The translations under genes and the position numbers were made by a program. The notes under the pieces are model-generated. The model had not been told where the DNA came from. It worked only from the letters and a program-made list of their open reading frames with translations, and made no database searches. From Paracoccus aminophilus JCM 7686 (GTDB taxonomy: Bacteria > Pseudomonadota > Alphaproteobacteria > Rhodobacterales > Rhodobacteraceae): a stretch of DNA of 64,000 bases. Positions 7,092 through 17,379 of the stretch are shown piece by piece; position 1 is the first letter of the stretch, and each line of letters opens with the position of its first letter. Location: positions 1,524,001-1,588,000 of the forward strand of contig NC_022041.1 of the NCBI RefSeq assembly GCF_000444995.1, in the 5' to 3' direction.

Positions 7092-7639
7092 GCGTTTGTG
7101 CTTCCGCTGGTCGCGCCGGCAAGGAGGATCGAGCCCTCCGGCAGCGCCTTGTCCGCACGCGGCGAGAGGGCCGCGAATTTGCGGCGGATCGCGATCAGGT
7201 GAAGCGCGGCCGCGGCGGCGCCGCCGCCTTTGTTCTGGCCCTTGGCATCGGCGCGGACCTCGGCCTGTTCGGCGTTCTCAACCGTCAGGATGCCATTGCC
7301 GATGGCGTGGCCCTGAAGGCCGAGCAGCATCAGCCCGCGCGAGCTGTCATTGCAGACCGTATCATAATGCGTGGTCTCGCCGCGGATCACGCAGCCCAGA
7401 CCGACATAGCCGTCGTAGTGACCGCCCGCTGCGGCGAGCGCGATGGCCGAGGGGATCTCAAGCGCGCCCGGCACCTCAAGCACATCGACGCTGGCGCCGG
7501 CTTCAAGGGCGACGGCGCGCGCGCCCTCGACGAGATTTTTCGCGATATTGCTGTAATAGGGCGAGACGACGATCAGCAGCCGGGTCGACCCTTCAAGCGC
7601 GGGCAGCGGCAGCTGGTAATGTTCGACGCTGGAAGCCAT
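7088..7639 (-). CDS. ribH: 6,7-dimethyl-8-ribityllumazine synthase
   Basis: A 183-residue lumazine synthase, which condenses 5-amino-6-ribitylamino-uracil with 3,4-dihydroxy-2-butanone 4-phosphate, the penultimate step to riboflavin. Family blocks are present in order: VVSPYYSNIAKNLVEGA, the substrate-loop LEVPGALEIPSAIALA, GCVIRGETTHYD (catalytic His in TTHYD), GLMLLGLQGHAIGNGILTVENAEQA. The C-terminus is somewhat extended (LSPRADKALPEGSILLAGA). The gene lies three bases after ribB and overlaps nusB by four, so ribB-ribH-nusB form a tight operon. Such proteins assemble as pentamers or 60-mers in the cytoplasm. Confidence 0.95.
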   Translation of the reverse strand: MASSVEHYQLPLPALEGSTRLLIVVSPYYSNIAKNLVEGARAVALEAGASVDVLEVPGALEIPSAIALAAAGGHYDGYVGLGCVIRGETTHYDTVCNDSSRGLMLLGLQGHAIGNGILTVENAEQAEVRADAKGQNKGGGAAAAALHLIAIRRKFAALSPRADKALPEGSILLAGATSGSTNA

Positions 7640-7642
7640 GTG

Positions 7643-8761
7643 TCATTCCTCTGGGATAGGCCGCGTGGAATGGATCGAAAGACCGTAGGCGTCAAGCCCG
7701 ACAACCTTGGGGAGTGCCGAATTTGTCAGCAAAATGAGCTCCGACAGGCCCAATGTCGCCAAAATCTGCGCGCCGAGGCCATAAACCCGCAATTTATGGG
7801 TCGCGCCCTCTTCGGGAAGGGTGACCTGCTTTTCCAGATCGCGGATGAGAACGACGGCGCCCCTGCCCGCGCGCGCGATGACATCCATCGCCGCCGAAAG
7901 CTCGCCCGCGCCCTCGCGTCCGATGCCCAGCACATCATGAAGCGGGTCGAGCGCATGCATCCGCACCAGCACCGGCTCGGGTGTCGAAATATCGCCCTTG
8001 GTCAGCACGACATGTTCATTGCCATGGGTCTCATCGGCAAAGACGCGCATGTTCCAATCGCCGCCATGCACGGAATGCACCGGCTTTTGCGTGCGCTCGG
8101 CAATCAGGTTGTCGTAGCGGCGGCGGTAGGCGATCAAATCGCTGATCGTGCCGATCTTGAGCCCGTGTTTCTGCGCGAAAGCGATCAGATCGGGCAGACG
8201 GGCCATGGTGCCGTCCTCGTTCATGATCTCGCAGATCACGCCAGAAGGGTTCAGCCCGGCCAGACGCGAAACATCGACGGCGGCCTCGGTGTGACCGGCA
8301 CGGACCAGGACGCCGCCTTCACGGGCGCGCAATGGAAAGACATGGCCCGGGGTCGCAATATCGGCAGCACCCTTCGAGGCGTCGATGGCGACCGCGATCG
8401 TATGGGCGCGGTCATGGGCCGAGATGCCGGTGGTCACCCCCTCGCGCGCCTCGATCGAGACGGTGAAGGCGGTTTCATGGCGGCTTGAGTTCTTGGGCGA
8501 CATCAGGCCAAGGCCGAGCGCCTCGATCCGCTCATTCGGCATGGCAAGGCAGATCAGCCCGCGGCCATGCATCGCCATGAAGTTGATCGCATTGGGCGTC
8601 GCCATCTGGGCGGGAATGACGAGATCGCCCTCGTTCTCGCGATCCTCGTGATCGACAAGGATGAACATGCGCCCGTTGCGCGCATCCTCGATGATATCCT
8701 CGATCTTCGAGATCGCGTCTGACCAGTCGCGCTCGACCGGGCCGGGTTTGTCAAACTGCAT
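7643..8761 (-). CDS. ribB: 3,4-dihydroxy-2-butanone 4-phosphate synthase with degenerate GTP cyclohydrolase II domain
   Basis: A 372-residue RibBA-type protein. Residues about 15-215 are an intact DHBP synthase: ILVDHEDRENEGDLVIPA holds the acidic metal site, and the HVFPLRAREGGVLVRAGHTEAAVD block and CEIMNEDGTMA follow. It converts ribulose 5-phosphate to the four-carbon riboflavin precursor. Residues about 225-370 resemble GTP cyclohydrolase II, but where active enzymes have the zinc cysteines (CLTG...RCDCG) this protein reads MHALDPLHDVLGIGREG, with no Cys. The second domain is therefore predicted inactive, as in several alphaproteobacterial homologues. The start at 8761 is chosen over upstream options because AGGAG lies seven bases before it. 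First gene of the ribB-ribH-nusB run. Confidence 0.9.
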   Translation of the reverse strand: MQFDKPGPVERDWSDAISKIEDIIEDARNGRMFILVDHEDRENEGDLVIPAQMATPNAINFMAMHGRGLICLAMPNERIEALGLGLMSPKNSSRHETAFTVSIEAREGVTTGISAHDRAHTIAVAIDASKGAADIATPGHVFPLRAREGGVLVRAGHTEAAVDVSRLAGLNPSGVICEIMNEDGTMARLPDLIAFAQKHGLKIGTISDLIAYRRRYDNLIAERTQKPVHSVHGGDWNMRVFADETHGNEHVVLTKGDISTPEPVLVRMHALDPLHDVLGIGREGAGELSAAMDVIARAGRGAVVLIRDLEKQVTLPEEGATHKLRVYGLGAQILATLGLSELILLTNSALPKVVGLDAYGLSIHSTRPIPEE

Positions 8762-8966
8762 CGCCAACTCCTGCATAGACCTGCCGAGCGCGCGCGCCAG
8801 TCGCCGCACCCTCCGCATCCATCACGTCACGGCCTTGCCCGGATCGGTCGATCCGAGGGGCCATCTTTCGGGAAAACCGCCAGCCGACCATCGCGCCCGG
8901 GTTCACAAACAAAAGCGCCGGATCCCGAGGTCGCACCACTGCAATCATCCCCGGGCGGCCCAAACT

Positions 8967-9560
8967 TCAGCCAGCCTCGGCCAGACGCGCGACATAGCGC
9001 GCGAGCATGTCGATCTCGAGATTGATGCTGTCGCCGACTTTCGCATCGCCCCAAGTCGTCACTTCTTGCGTATGCGGGATCAGGTTCACGCCGAACAGGT
9101 CATCCTCGACCTCGTTGACGGTCAGCGAGGTGCCATTGAGCGCGACCGAGCCCTTCGAGGCAATGAAGCGCTTGAGGTTTTCAGGCGCGCGGAAGGTGAT
9201 ACGGGTGCTGTCGCCCTCGTCGGTCAGCGATTCGATCACCGCGACCCCGTCAACATGGCCCGAGACGATATGGCCGCCAAGCTCGTCCCCGATCTTGAGC
9301 GCGCGCTCAAGGTTCAACCGCTTGCCGCTTTCCCAGCCATTGGCGCTGATGCTGGTCTTGGTGATGGTCTCGGCCGAGATATCGACATCGAACCAGTTTT
9401 CGCCCTTGGCGATCACCGTCAGACAGACCCCGTCGCAGGCGATCGAGGCCCCCAGATCGACGGTGCTCAGGTCATAGGAACATCCGATCCGCGCGCGCAT
9501 ATCGCCGCGCATTTCCACGCCGAGCACTCGGCCGATATCGGTAATGATCCCTGTGAACAT
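8967..9560 (-). CDS. ribE: Riboflavin synthase (alpha chain)
   Basis: A 197-residue riboflavin synthase, which dismutates two lumazines to riboflavin plus the pyrimidine precursor. The N-terminal MFTGIITDIGRV is diagnostic, and the two tandem lumazine-binding beta-barrels are visible: the first with SIACDGVCLTV, the second with ALNGTSLTVNEV, each following a GGHIVSGH- or GDELG-type turn. The start is the ATG at 9560 (the frame extends further upstream but without family sequence). It lies 205 bases upstream of ribB on the same strand, so it may head the riboflavin transcript or have its own. No FMN riboswitch is visible upstream. Confidence 0.95.
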   Translation of the reverse strand: MFTGIITDIGRVLGVEMRGDMRARIGCSYDLSTVDLGASIACDGVCLTVIAKGENWFDVDISAETITKTSISANGWESGKRLNLERALKIGDELGGHIVSGHVDGVAVIESLTDEGDSTRITFRAPENLKRFIASKGSVALNGTSLTVNEVEDDLFGVNLIPHTQEVTTWGDAKVGDSINLEIDMLARYVARLAEAG

Positions 9561-9774
9561 GTCCTGCCCGTCCAATCTGCCTCGATGAATTCCACCTCTG
9601 TGAGTAGTCACTCGGCGCGTGATCTTCAAGCGATCCCGACCTTTCGGCACCAAAGATGGAGCGAAGGTTGGGGATATGCTCTGAATTGTCGAGATTTTAG
9701 GATTGAAGTTGCAGGCAGGGGCGGTAGTTAGGTCAAATCCCTTTTGCTTTCCCCTCCCCGTGCCAGAACAGCGG

Positions 9775-11130
9775 ATGACCCTCATCAAGACGCCCCTCGC
9801 GGGACCCCATGCCGCCGAGCAGCGCCGGTCCGAAACAGCCTCTCTTCCGCCCGAAAAACGGGTCTTTTTGCTGTTGCAGGGACCGCATGGTCCGTTCTTC
9901 AATCGGCTGGGCCGCCTTTTGCGTGCCGCCGGAGCAGAGGTCTGGCGCGTCGGCTTCAACGCGGGCGATGCGTTTTTCTGGTCCGATCCCACGCATTTCA
10001 TCGCCCATACCGACCCGGCCGAGGCCTGGCCCGCCCATCTCGACCGCATTATCGCCGAAAAAGGCATTACCGATATCGTGCTTTATGGCGATATCCGCCC
10101 GATCCATGCGGCCGCGCGTGCGGTCTCGGAGCGGACGGGGATCGTGCTGCATGTTTTCGAGGAGGGCTATCTGCGGCCCTTCTGGATTACCTATGAGCGC
10201 GGCGGCTCGAACGGGCATTCGCGGCTGATGGAGATCGGCCTGCCAGAAATGCGCACGGCCTTGCGCGACAGCCAGGGCGATGCGCGCCGCCCGCCCGCGC
10301 GCTGGGGCGATATGCGCCAGCACAAGTTTTATGGCGCACTCTACCATTTCCTCGTTCTGGTCGCGAATGGTCGCTACACCGGCTATCGCAGCCATCGTGA
10401 CATTTCGGTCTGGCGCGAGTTCCGGCTGAACTTCCGCCGCCTGATCCTGTCGCCCTGGGATGCTTTGGCGCGAATGCGCGAGGCGGAAACCGTGCGGCGC
10501 GGCGGCTTTCCCTATGTGCTCGTGCTGATGCAGCTCGAACATGATGCCAGTTTTCAGGCCCATTCCGATTTCTCGCGCATGTCGGAATTCACCGATCAGG
10601 TGATGGAAGAATTCGCCCGCTCGGCGCCGCGCCACCATCGGCTGGTCTTCAAGGCCCATCCGCTCGAGGACGGGCGCGGCGGCATTCGCGCGGCGGTCGA
10701 GCGCAAGGCCCAGGCCTTGGGCATTGCCGAGCGCGTTCATTATGTGCGCGGTGGTAAGCTTGCCCGGCTGCTCGCGCAATCGCGCGCCGCGGTCACGGTC
10801 AATTCGACTTCGGCACAACAGGCGCTCTGGCGCGGGTTGCCTGTGCGCAATCTGGGCCGGGCGGTCTATGATAAGCCGGGGCTCGTCTCGAAACAGGATC
10901 TCGCCGATTTTTTGCGCGCTCCCGAGCGCCCGAACGGCCGCGCTTATGGCACCTATCGCGATTATCTGCTTGAAACCAGCCAGATCCCCGGTGGTTTCTA
11001 TGCCACACATTCACGCGCCCATGCATTGCGGCTGGTGATTGATCTCATGCTGGCGCCCGATGACCCCTATGATGCACTGGCCAGCGGCCTCAGTCAGCAT
11101 CGCCAGCAGATGAGCGATGTCCATGACTAG
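9775..11130 (+). CDS. kpsS: KpsS-like capsule polysaccharide glycosyltransferase
   Basis: A 451-residue protein of the capsule polysaccharide biosynthesis (Capsule_synth) family. Visible blocks: RVFLLLQGPHGPFFNRLGRLL near the N-terminus, FEEGYLRPFWITYERGG, LVLMQLEHDASFQ, KAHPLEDGRGG and VNSTSAQQALWRGLPV. In group 2 capsule systems KpsS adds the first beta-Kdo to the phosphatidylglycerol lipid anchor, and KpsC extends the Kdo linker. A KpsC gene lies 1.3 kb downstream on the same strand with an export lipoprotein between them. No signal peptide or membrane span, as expected for a peripheral cytoplasmic enzyme. ATG 9775 is preferred over an upstream TTG frame extension, though its ribosome binding site is weak. 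Confidence 0.85.
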   Translation: MTLIKTPLAGPHAAEQRRSETASLPPEKRVFLLLQGPHGPFFNRLGRLLRAAGAEVWRVGFNAGDAFFWSDPTHFIAHTDPAEAWPAHLDRIIAEKGITDIVLYGDIRPIHAAARAVSERTGIVLHVFEEGYLRPFWITYERGGSNGHSRLMEIGLPEMRTALRDSQGDARRPPARWGDMRQHKFYGALYHFLVLVANGRYTGYRSHRDISVWREFRLNFRRLILSPWDALARMREAETVRRGGFPYVLVLMQLEHDASFQAHSDFSRMSEFTDQVMEEFARSAPRHHRLVFKAHPLEDGRGGIRAAVERKAQALGIAERVHYVRGGKLARLLAQSRAAVTVNSTSAQQALWRGLPVRNLGRAVYDKPGLVSKQDLADFLRAPERPNGRAYGTYRDYLLETSQIPGGFYATHSRAHALRLVIDLMLAPDDPYDALASGLSQHRQQMSDVHD

Positions 11131-11237
11131 ACACTGGCCAAAATTGCCGCGCAAAGCGGTGGAAAAGCCGGAAAAGCTCGGTTACTTTGCGACAAAAGAG
11201 GTTCCGGGCAAACGGAATCGCTCGAGTGGACAGGAGT

Positions 11238-12416
11238 ATGAACTTGACTGATCTGAGTTTCACGTCGCAGGCGCCGAAAACGCGCGCCCGGCGCAGCCTC
11301 GCCGGAACCATCTGCCGTGTCGCCTTGATCGGCGCAGTTCTGACCGTTTCCGCCTGCGGCCTGCCCCGCTCGGGTCCGACCAAGAAAGAGATCCTTTCGG
11401 GATCGGTGGAAAAAGGGGGACGCACGCAGGTCATCACCGTGACCGATGGCGTCGTCCGCGCGGCGAACTTCCAGCCCGCCTATGGGTTCGGGGCCGATTT
11501 CCGCAATGCCGGTCAGGTCGGTGCCGATGTCATTCGCCCCGGCGATGTGCTTGGCCTTTCGATCTGGGAAAACGTCGATGACGGCCTTCTGACTTCGATG
11601 GGGCAAAGCTCGACCGAGCTGCAGCGCCTGCAGGTCGACAGCAACGGCTATATCTTCGTGCCCTATGCCGGTCGCGTGAAGGCTTCGGATCATACCCCCG
11701 ACCAGCTGCGCCAGCTGATCACCGAAAAGCTCGCCTCGCAGACCCCGGATCCGCAGGTCACCGTGACCCGCGTCGCGGGTGACGGCGCGACCGTCTCGGT
11801 CATGGGCAAGGTCGGCGGTCAGGGCGTCTTCCCGATCGAGCGTCCGACCCGCACCCTCTCGGCCATGTTGGCCCGCGCCGGTGGCGTCAGCATCGACCCG
11901 GAAATCTCGGTCGTGACCGTGAAGCGTGGCGGATCGAGCGGCAAAGTCTGGCTGAAAGACCTCTACGCCAACAGCAAAAACGACATCGCTCTGCGTCCGG
12001 GCGACGTTATTCTGGTCGAGGAAGACCAGCGTAACTTCACCGCGCTTGGCGCGTTCGGCGGCCAGACCAAGGTCCCGCTCGGCAATGGTCAGGTCACCGC
12101 GATCGAGGCCATCGCCATGGTCGGCGGCCTGCAGACCCAGCTGGCCGACCCGACCGGCGTCTTCATCATGCGCGAAGAACCGCAGGCGGTGGCGCGGGCC
12201 GTGACCGGCAATGCGAGCCTCGTCGGCGATCAGCGCGTGGCCTATATCCTCGATCTGACCAAGCCCGATGGCATGTTCCTCGCGCGCGATTTCCTGATCC
12301 GCGACAATGACACGGTCTATGTCACCGAGGCACCCTTCGTGCAGTGGCAGAAATCTTTGCGCTCGATCACCGGCACTGCGGCCGAGATCGGCACCACCGA
12401 GCGGGCCTTCAACTAA
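11238..12416 (+). CDS. Polysaccharide export outer-membrane lipoprotein (Wza/KpsD family)
   Basis: A 392-residue lipoprotein: a signal segment with lipobox LTVSAC (Cys40), then the polysaccharide-export domain (IRPGDVLGLSIWENVDDGLL, the PGD motif of the family, and YIFVPYAGRVKAS), followed by SLBB-type repeats (VSVMGKVGGQGVFPI; ALGAFGGQTKVPL) and a C-terminal segment ending with EAPFVQWQKSL, likely the outer-membrane helix. Such proteins form the outer-membrane exit channel for capsule or exopolysaccharide. Start choice is uncertain: ATG 11238 is only one base after CAGGAG, whereas TTG 11244 has that site seven bases upstream; the two differ by two residues. It lies between kpsS and kpsC, five bases before the latter. 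Confidence 0.88.
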   Translation: MNLTDLSFTSQAPKTRARRSLAGTICRVALIGAVLTVSACGLPRSGPTKKEILSGSVEKGGRTQVITVTDGVVRAANFQPAYGFGADFRNAGQVGADVIRPGDVLGLSIWENVDDGLLTSMGQSSTELQRLQVDSNGYIFVPYAGRVKASDHTPDQLRQLITEKLASQTPDPQVTVTRVAGDGATVSVMGKVGGQGVFPIERPTRTLSAMLARAGGVSIDPEISVVTVKRGGSSGKVWLKDLYANSKNDIALRPGDVILVEEDQRNFTALGAFGGQTKVPLGNGQVTAIEAIAMVGGLQTQLADPTGVFIMREEPQAVARAVTGNASLVGDQRVAYILDLTKPDGMFLARDFLIRDNDTVYVTEAPFVQWQKSLRSITGTAAEIGTTERAFN

Positions 12417-12420
12417 GGCG

Positions 12421-14415
12421 ATGTGCAGCTTGGAAACCAAATCCGCCGGGGAGTCTTCCCGGCGGATTTTCGCATTCAGCGGCGGCTTCTTCCGACACAA
12501 TCGCGTCCGGCGCATCATGGAACTTGCGGGCTGCAAGCCGCGCTTCGGCCTGCCCGGTCCCGATGATGCGGTCGCCGTCTGGGGCGCGAGCCCACATGCA
12601 TGGCGTGGCGAGATGATGGCGCGGCGCAGTGGTGCGGGTCTGATCAGGGTCGAGGATGCCTTCCTGCGCTCGGTCCTGCCCGGTCGCGCCAAAGGCTCGG
12701 TGGCGCGGCGCGGCGCGATCGGCCTGCTCATTGACCCATTTGGCATCCATTTCGACCCAAGCCAGCCTTCACTGATCGAAAACCTGGTACTCGACCCCGC
12801 GACTGCCCGATTTGAGGCTGCGGCGCGGCAAGGCATCGCCCGGCTGATCGCGGCGGATCTGTCGAAATACAACGCCCATCTGCCCGAGGCCGCCCTGCCA
12901 GAGCCCGGCTATGTGCTGGTCATTGACCAGACCCGGGGCGATGCCTCCTTGCGCGGTCAGGGCCGCGCGCTTTTTGCGCAGATGCTGGCGGTGGCGCGGG
13001 CGGAAAACCCCGGCGCTCCGATCCTTTTGCGCAGCCACCCCGAGACAGCGGCGGGCCTGCGTCCCGGCCATTTCACTCCGGGCGATCTCGCGCCCGGCGA
13101 CATCTTTTGCGATGCACCGGTCTCGCCCTGGCGGCTGCTTCAGGGCGCGGCGCGGGTCTATGCGGTGTCGTCCCAGCTTGGCTATGAGGCCATTCTGGCC
13201 GGGCACCGCCCGCGCATTTTCGGCGCGCCCTTCTATGCGGGCTGGGGGCTGAGCGATGACGAACCCCCCGTGCCCCGGCGTCGCCCGGTGTCGGTCGAGC
13301 GGCTTTTCGCGGCGAGCCATCTGCGCGCGCCGGTCTGGTATGATCCCTGCCGCGACGCGCTGACCGATTTCGAAGGTGCGCTCCGCCAGATCGAGGCCGA
13401 GGCGCGGGCCTGGCGCGAGGATCATCGCGGACATCTCGCCTATGGGATGCGGCTCTGGAAGCGCCGCCCGCTCACTCGGTTCTTCGGCAGCGGCGCCCTG
13501 CGCTTCGCCGCCAAAGCGACGCCTGAGGTCACGCTTGTCTGGGCCAATCGCGGGGCCGAGGCGCCGCAAGCCGCGCGGGTCGAGGATGGTTTCCTGCGCT
13601 CGCGCGGGCTTGGCGCGGCTTTGGTGCCGCCGCTGTCGCTGGTCGTCGATGATCTCGGGATCTATTACGACCCGACGCGCCCGAGCCGCTTTGAAGCCTT
13701 GCTCGCCACCCGCCTGCCACCGGCAGGCCGCGCGCGGGCCGAAGCCTTGATCACGCGGATCCGTGACAGCCATGTAACGAAATACAATCTCGGCGGCAGT
13801 CTGCCCGATCTGCCGCGCGGCCACCGCATCCTCGTGCCGGGACAGGTCGAGGATGATGCCTCGATCCGGTTGGGCGCGGGGGCCGAGAACAGCAATCTCG
13901 CGCTCTTGCGCCGGGTGCGTGCGGAAAACCCGCAGGCGGTGATCATCTACAAGCCACATCCCGATGTCGAAGCCGGGCTACGTCCCGGAGGGCTTTCGGT
14001 CTCCGCGCTGGAAGGGCTTGCCGATCTTGTCGCCCGCGAGGCCAGCACAACCGCATTGCTCGACGCGGTCGACGAACTCTGGACCATGACCTCGACCATG
14101 GGCTTTGAGGCGTTGTTGCGCGATCTTCCGGTCACCACGCTCGGCGCGCCCTTCTATGCCGGTTGGGGGCTGACGCGTGATCTGGGTCCGGTGCCCGCGC
14201 GGCGGCAGACGCGGCCCGATCTCGCGGGTTTTGTTCATGCGGCGCTGATCGCCTATCCGCGCTATGTCGATCCGAAAAGCGGTCTGCCCTGCCCGGTCGA
14301 GGTCGCGCTTGATCGTCTGGCCGATCCCGGTTTTCAAAGCGCAAGCGCCAGCAATCGTCTGCTTGCGAAACTTCAGGGCGCTTTTGCCAGCCAAAGCTGG
14401 CTCTGGCGGCGCTAG
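12421..14415 (+). CDS. kpsC: KpsC-like capsule polysaccharide glycosyltransferase, two tandem modules
   Basis: A 664-residue protein made of two homologous halves. Module 1 has RVEDAFLRSV, FGIHFDP and APFYAGWGLSDDEPPVPRR; module 2 repeats these as RVEDGFLRSR, LGIYYDPTRPSR and APFYAGWGLTRDLGPVPAR. KpsC proteins use two GT99/GT107-type modules to build the alternating beta-Kdo linker of group 2 capsules. Here both modules keep the motifs, so a dual-activity transferase is likely. ATG 12421 lies five bases after the wza-like stop, within AAGGCG; translational coupling is likely. No ABC exporter (KpsM/T/E) is in the window, so the rest of the pathway must be elsewhere. Its 3' end converges on ribD. 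Confidence 0.88.
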   Translation: MCSLETKSAGESSRRIFAFSGGFFRHNRVRRIMELAGCKPRFGLPGPDDAVAVWGASPHAWRGEMMARRSGAGLIRVEDAFLRSVLPGRAKGSVARRGAIGLLIDPFGIHFDPSQPSLIENLVLDPATARFEAAARQGIARLIAADLSKYNAHLPEAALPEPGYVLVIDQTRGDASLRGQGRALFAQMLAVARAENPGAPILLRSHPETAAGLRPGHFTPGDLAPGDIFCDAPVSPWRLLQGAARVYAVSSQLGYEAILAGHRPRIFGAPFYAGWGLSDDEPPVPRRRPVSVERLFAASHLRAPVWYDPCRDALTDFEGALRQIEAEARAWREDHRGHLAYGMRLWKRRPLTRFFGSGALRFAAKATPEVTLVWANRGAEAPQAARVEDGFLRSRGLGAALVPPLSLVVDDLGIYYDPTRPSRFEALLATRLPPAGRARAEALITRIRDSHVTKYNLGGSLPDLPRGHRILVPGQVEDDASIRLGAGAENSNLALLRRVRAENPQAVIIYKPHPDVEAGLRPGGLSVSALEGLADLVAREASTTALLDAVDELWTMTSTMGFEALLRDLPVTTLGAPFYAGWGLTRDLGPVPARRQTRPDLAGFVHAALIAYPRYVDPKSGLPCPVEVALDRLADPGFQSASASNRLLAKLQGAFASQSWLWRR

Positions 14416-14440
14416 GCGCCGTCGCCTTCGGAAGGGGCGC

Positions 14441-15447
14441 TTAGAACGGCCGCTGCCAGCGATGGAAGAGATCGGGACCAATGCGGCGGGTCTCGGTCAG
14501 GGCGAAGCGCTGCGCGCGGGCAAGCTCGGTCAGATCGAGCGCGCCGATCGCGGCCCGCGCATCGCCGCCCAGAACCACACCCGCCGTATAGCCGATCAGC
14601 TCATCGACCAGCCCGGCCTTCAGCAGCGAGGCCGCAAGCAAGCCGCCCCCTTCGCAAAAAACTCGGGTCAGCCCGCGCTGGCCCAGATCCGCCAGCACCG
14701 CATCGATCTCGCCCGCCACCTGCCAGAGCGGACCGTATTCGGGGCCTTCAGGCGGCAGGTCCGGGATCGCGCCGGAGGCAACGACGACCCGGACCGGCTG
14801 ACGCACCGGGCCAAAGCCACGCACATTGAGACCGGGGCGATCGGCGCGCGCGGTGCCGCCGCCGACCATGATCGCGTCATGGCTGAGGCGCAAAACATGG
14901 ACATGGCGGCGCGCTTCGGGGCCGGTGATCCACTGGCTTTCGCCATTGGCAAGTGCAATGCGCCCGTCAAAACTGGTCGCGAGCTTCAAGGTCACCATCG
15001 GCCGCCCGAGCGTCACCCGCGAGAGAAAGCCCTGTTGCAGCGCGCGAGCCTCGGCCTCGCGCACGCCTTCGGTGACCTCGATCCCGGCGGCGCGCAAAAT
15101 CGCATGGCCACGACCGGCAACCCGCGCATCCGGATCGGTCAGCGCGGTCACAACGCGGGCGACGCCAGCACGCACCAAAGCCTCGGCGCAGGGCGGCGTC
15201 TTGCCGTGATGGGCGCAGGGCTCAAGCGTGACATAGGCGGTCGCGCCGCGCGCAGCCCCTCTGGCCTGAGCCAGCGCCACCGGCTCGGCATGGGGACGAC
15301 CGCCCGGCTGGGTCCAGCCGCGGCCAAGCACCACGTCGTCTTTGACGATCACCGCGCCGACGGCGGGATTGGGCCAGACATTGCCGAGGCCCCGCCGCGC
15401 GAGGCGCAGGGCATGGGCCATATGACGGCGGTCGTCCTGTTGCTGGC

Positions 15448-15451
<4 letters not shown>
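14441..15451 (-). CDS. ribD: Bifunctional pyrimidine deaminase/reductase RibD
   Basis: A 336-residue two-domain enzyme. Residues about 5-145: deaminase with [12 protein letters not shown], zinc/catalytic HAE ([12 protein letters not shown]) and the second zinc site [13 protein letters not shown]. Residues about 150-330: reductase with [18 protein letters not shown] and [14 protein letters not shown] (NADPH-binding glycine run). It catalyses the two steps after GTP cyclohydrolase II in riboflavin synthesis. It overlaps nrdR by four bases and is translationally coupled to it, a common pairing, while the other rib genes are 5 kb away. Length and motifs are complete. Confidence 0.95.
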
Positions 15452-17302
<1,851 letters not shown>

Positions 17303-17325
17303 GCCCCGCGACCACCCCAAAAAGG

Positions 17326-17354
17326 AAAGGCCCTCGCGATGCGAGGGCCTTTTT
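17326..17354 (+). terminator. Intrinsic terminator between TRAP genes, likely bidirectional
   Basis: A 12-bp perfect stem, 17326-17337 and 17341-17352 with core GGCCCTCGC/GCGAGGGCC, closes on loop GAT. A-run on the left and TTTTT on the right let it end both the binding-protein mRNA and the converging permease mRNA. Confidence 0.9.
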
Positions 17355-17379
17355 CATTGGGTGACTTCGGGGGACGCGC

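Noticed and set aside
8762..9700. FMN riboswitch before ribE or ribB
   Set aside because: No conserved FMN aptamer blocks (such as GGGGCAGGGTGAAA) on the minus strand of either leader.
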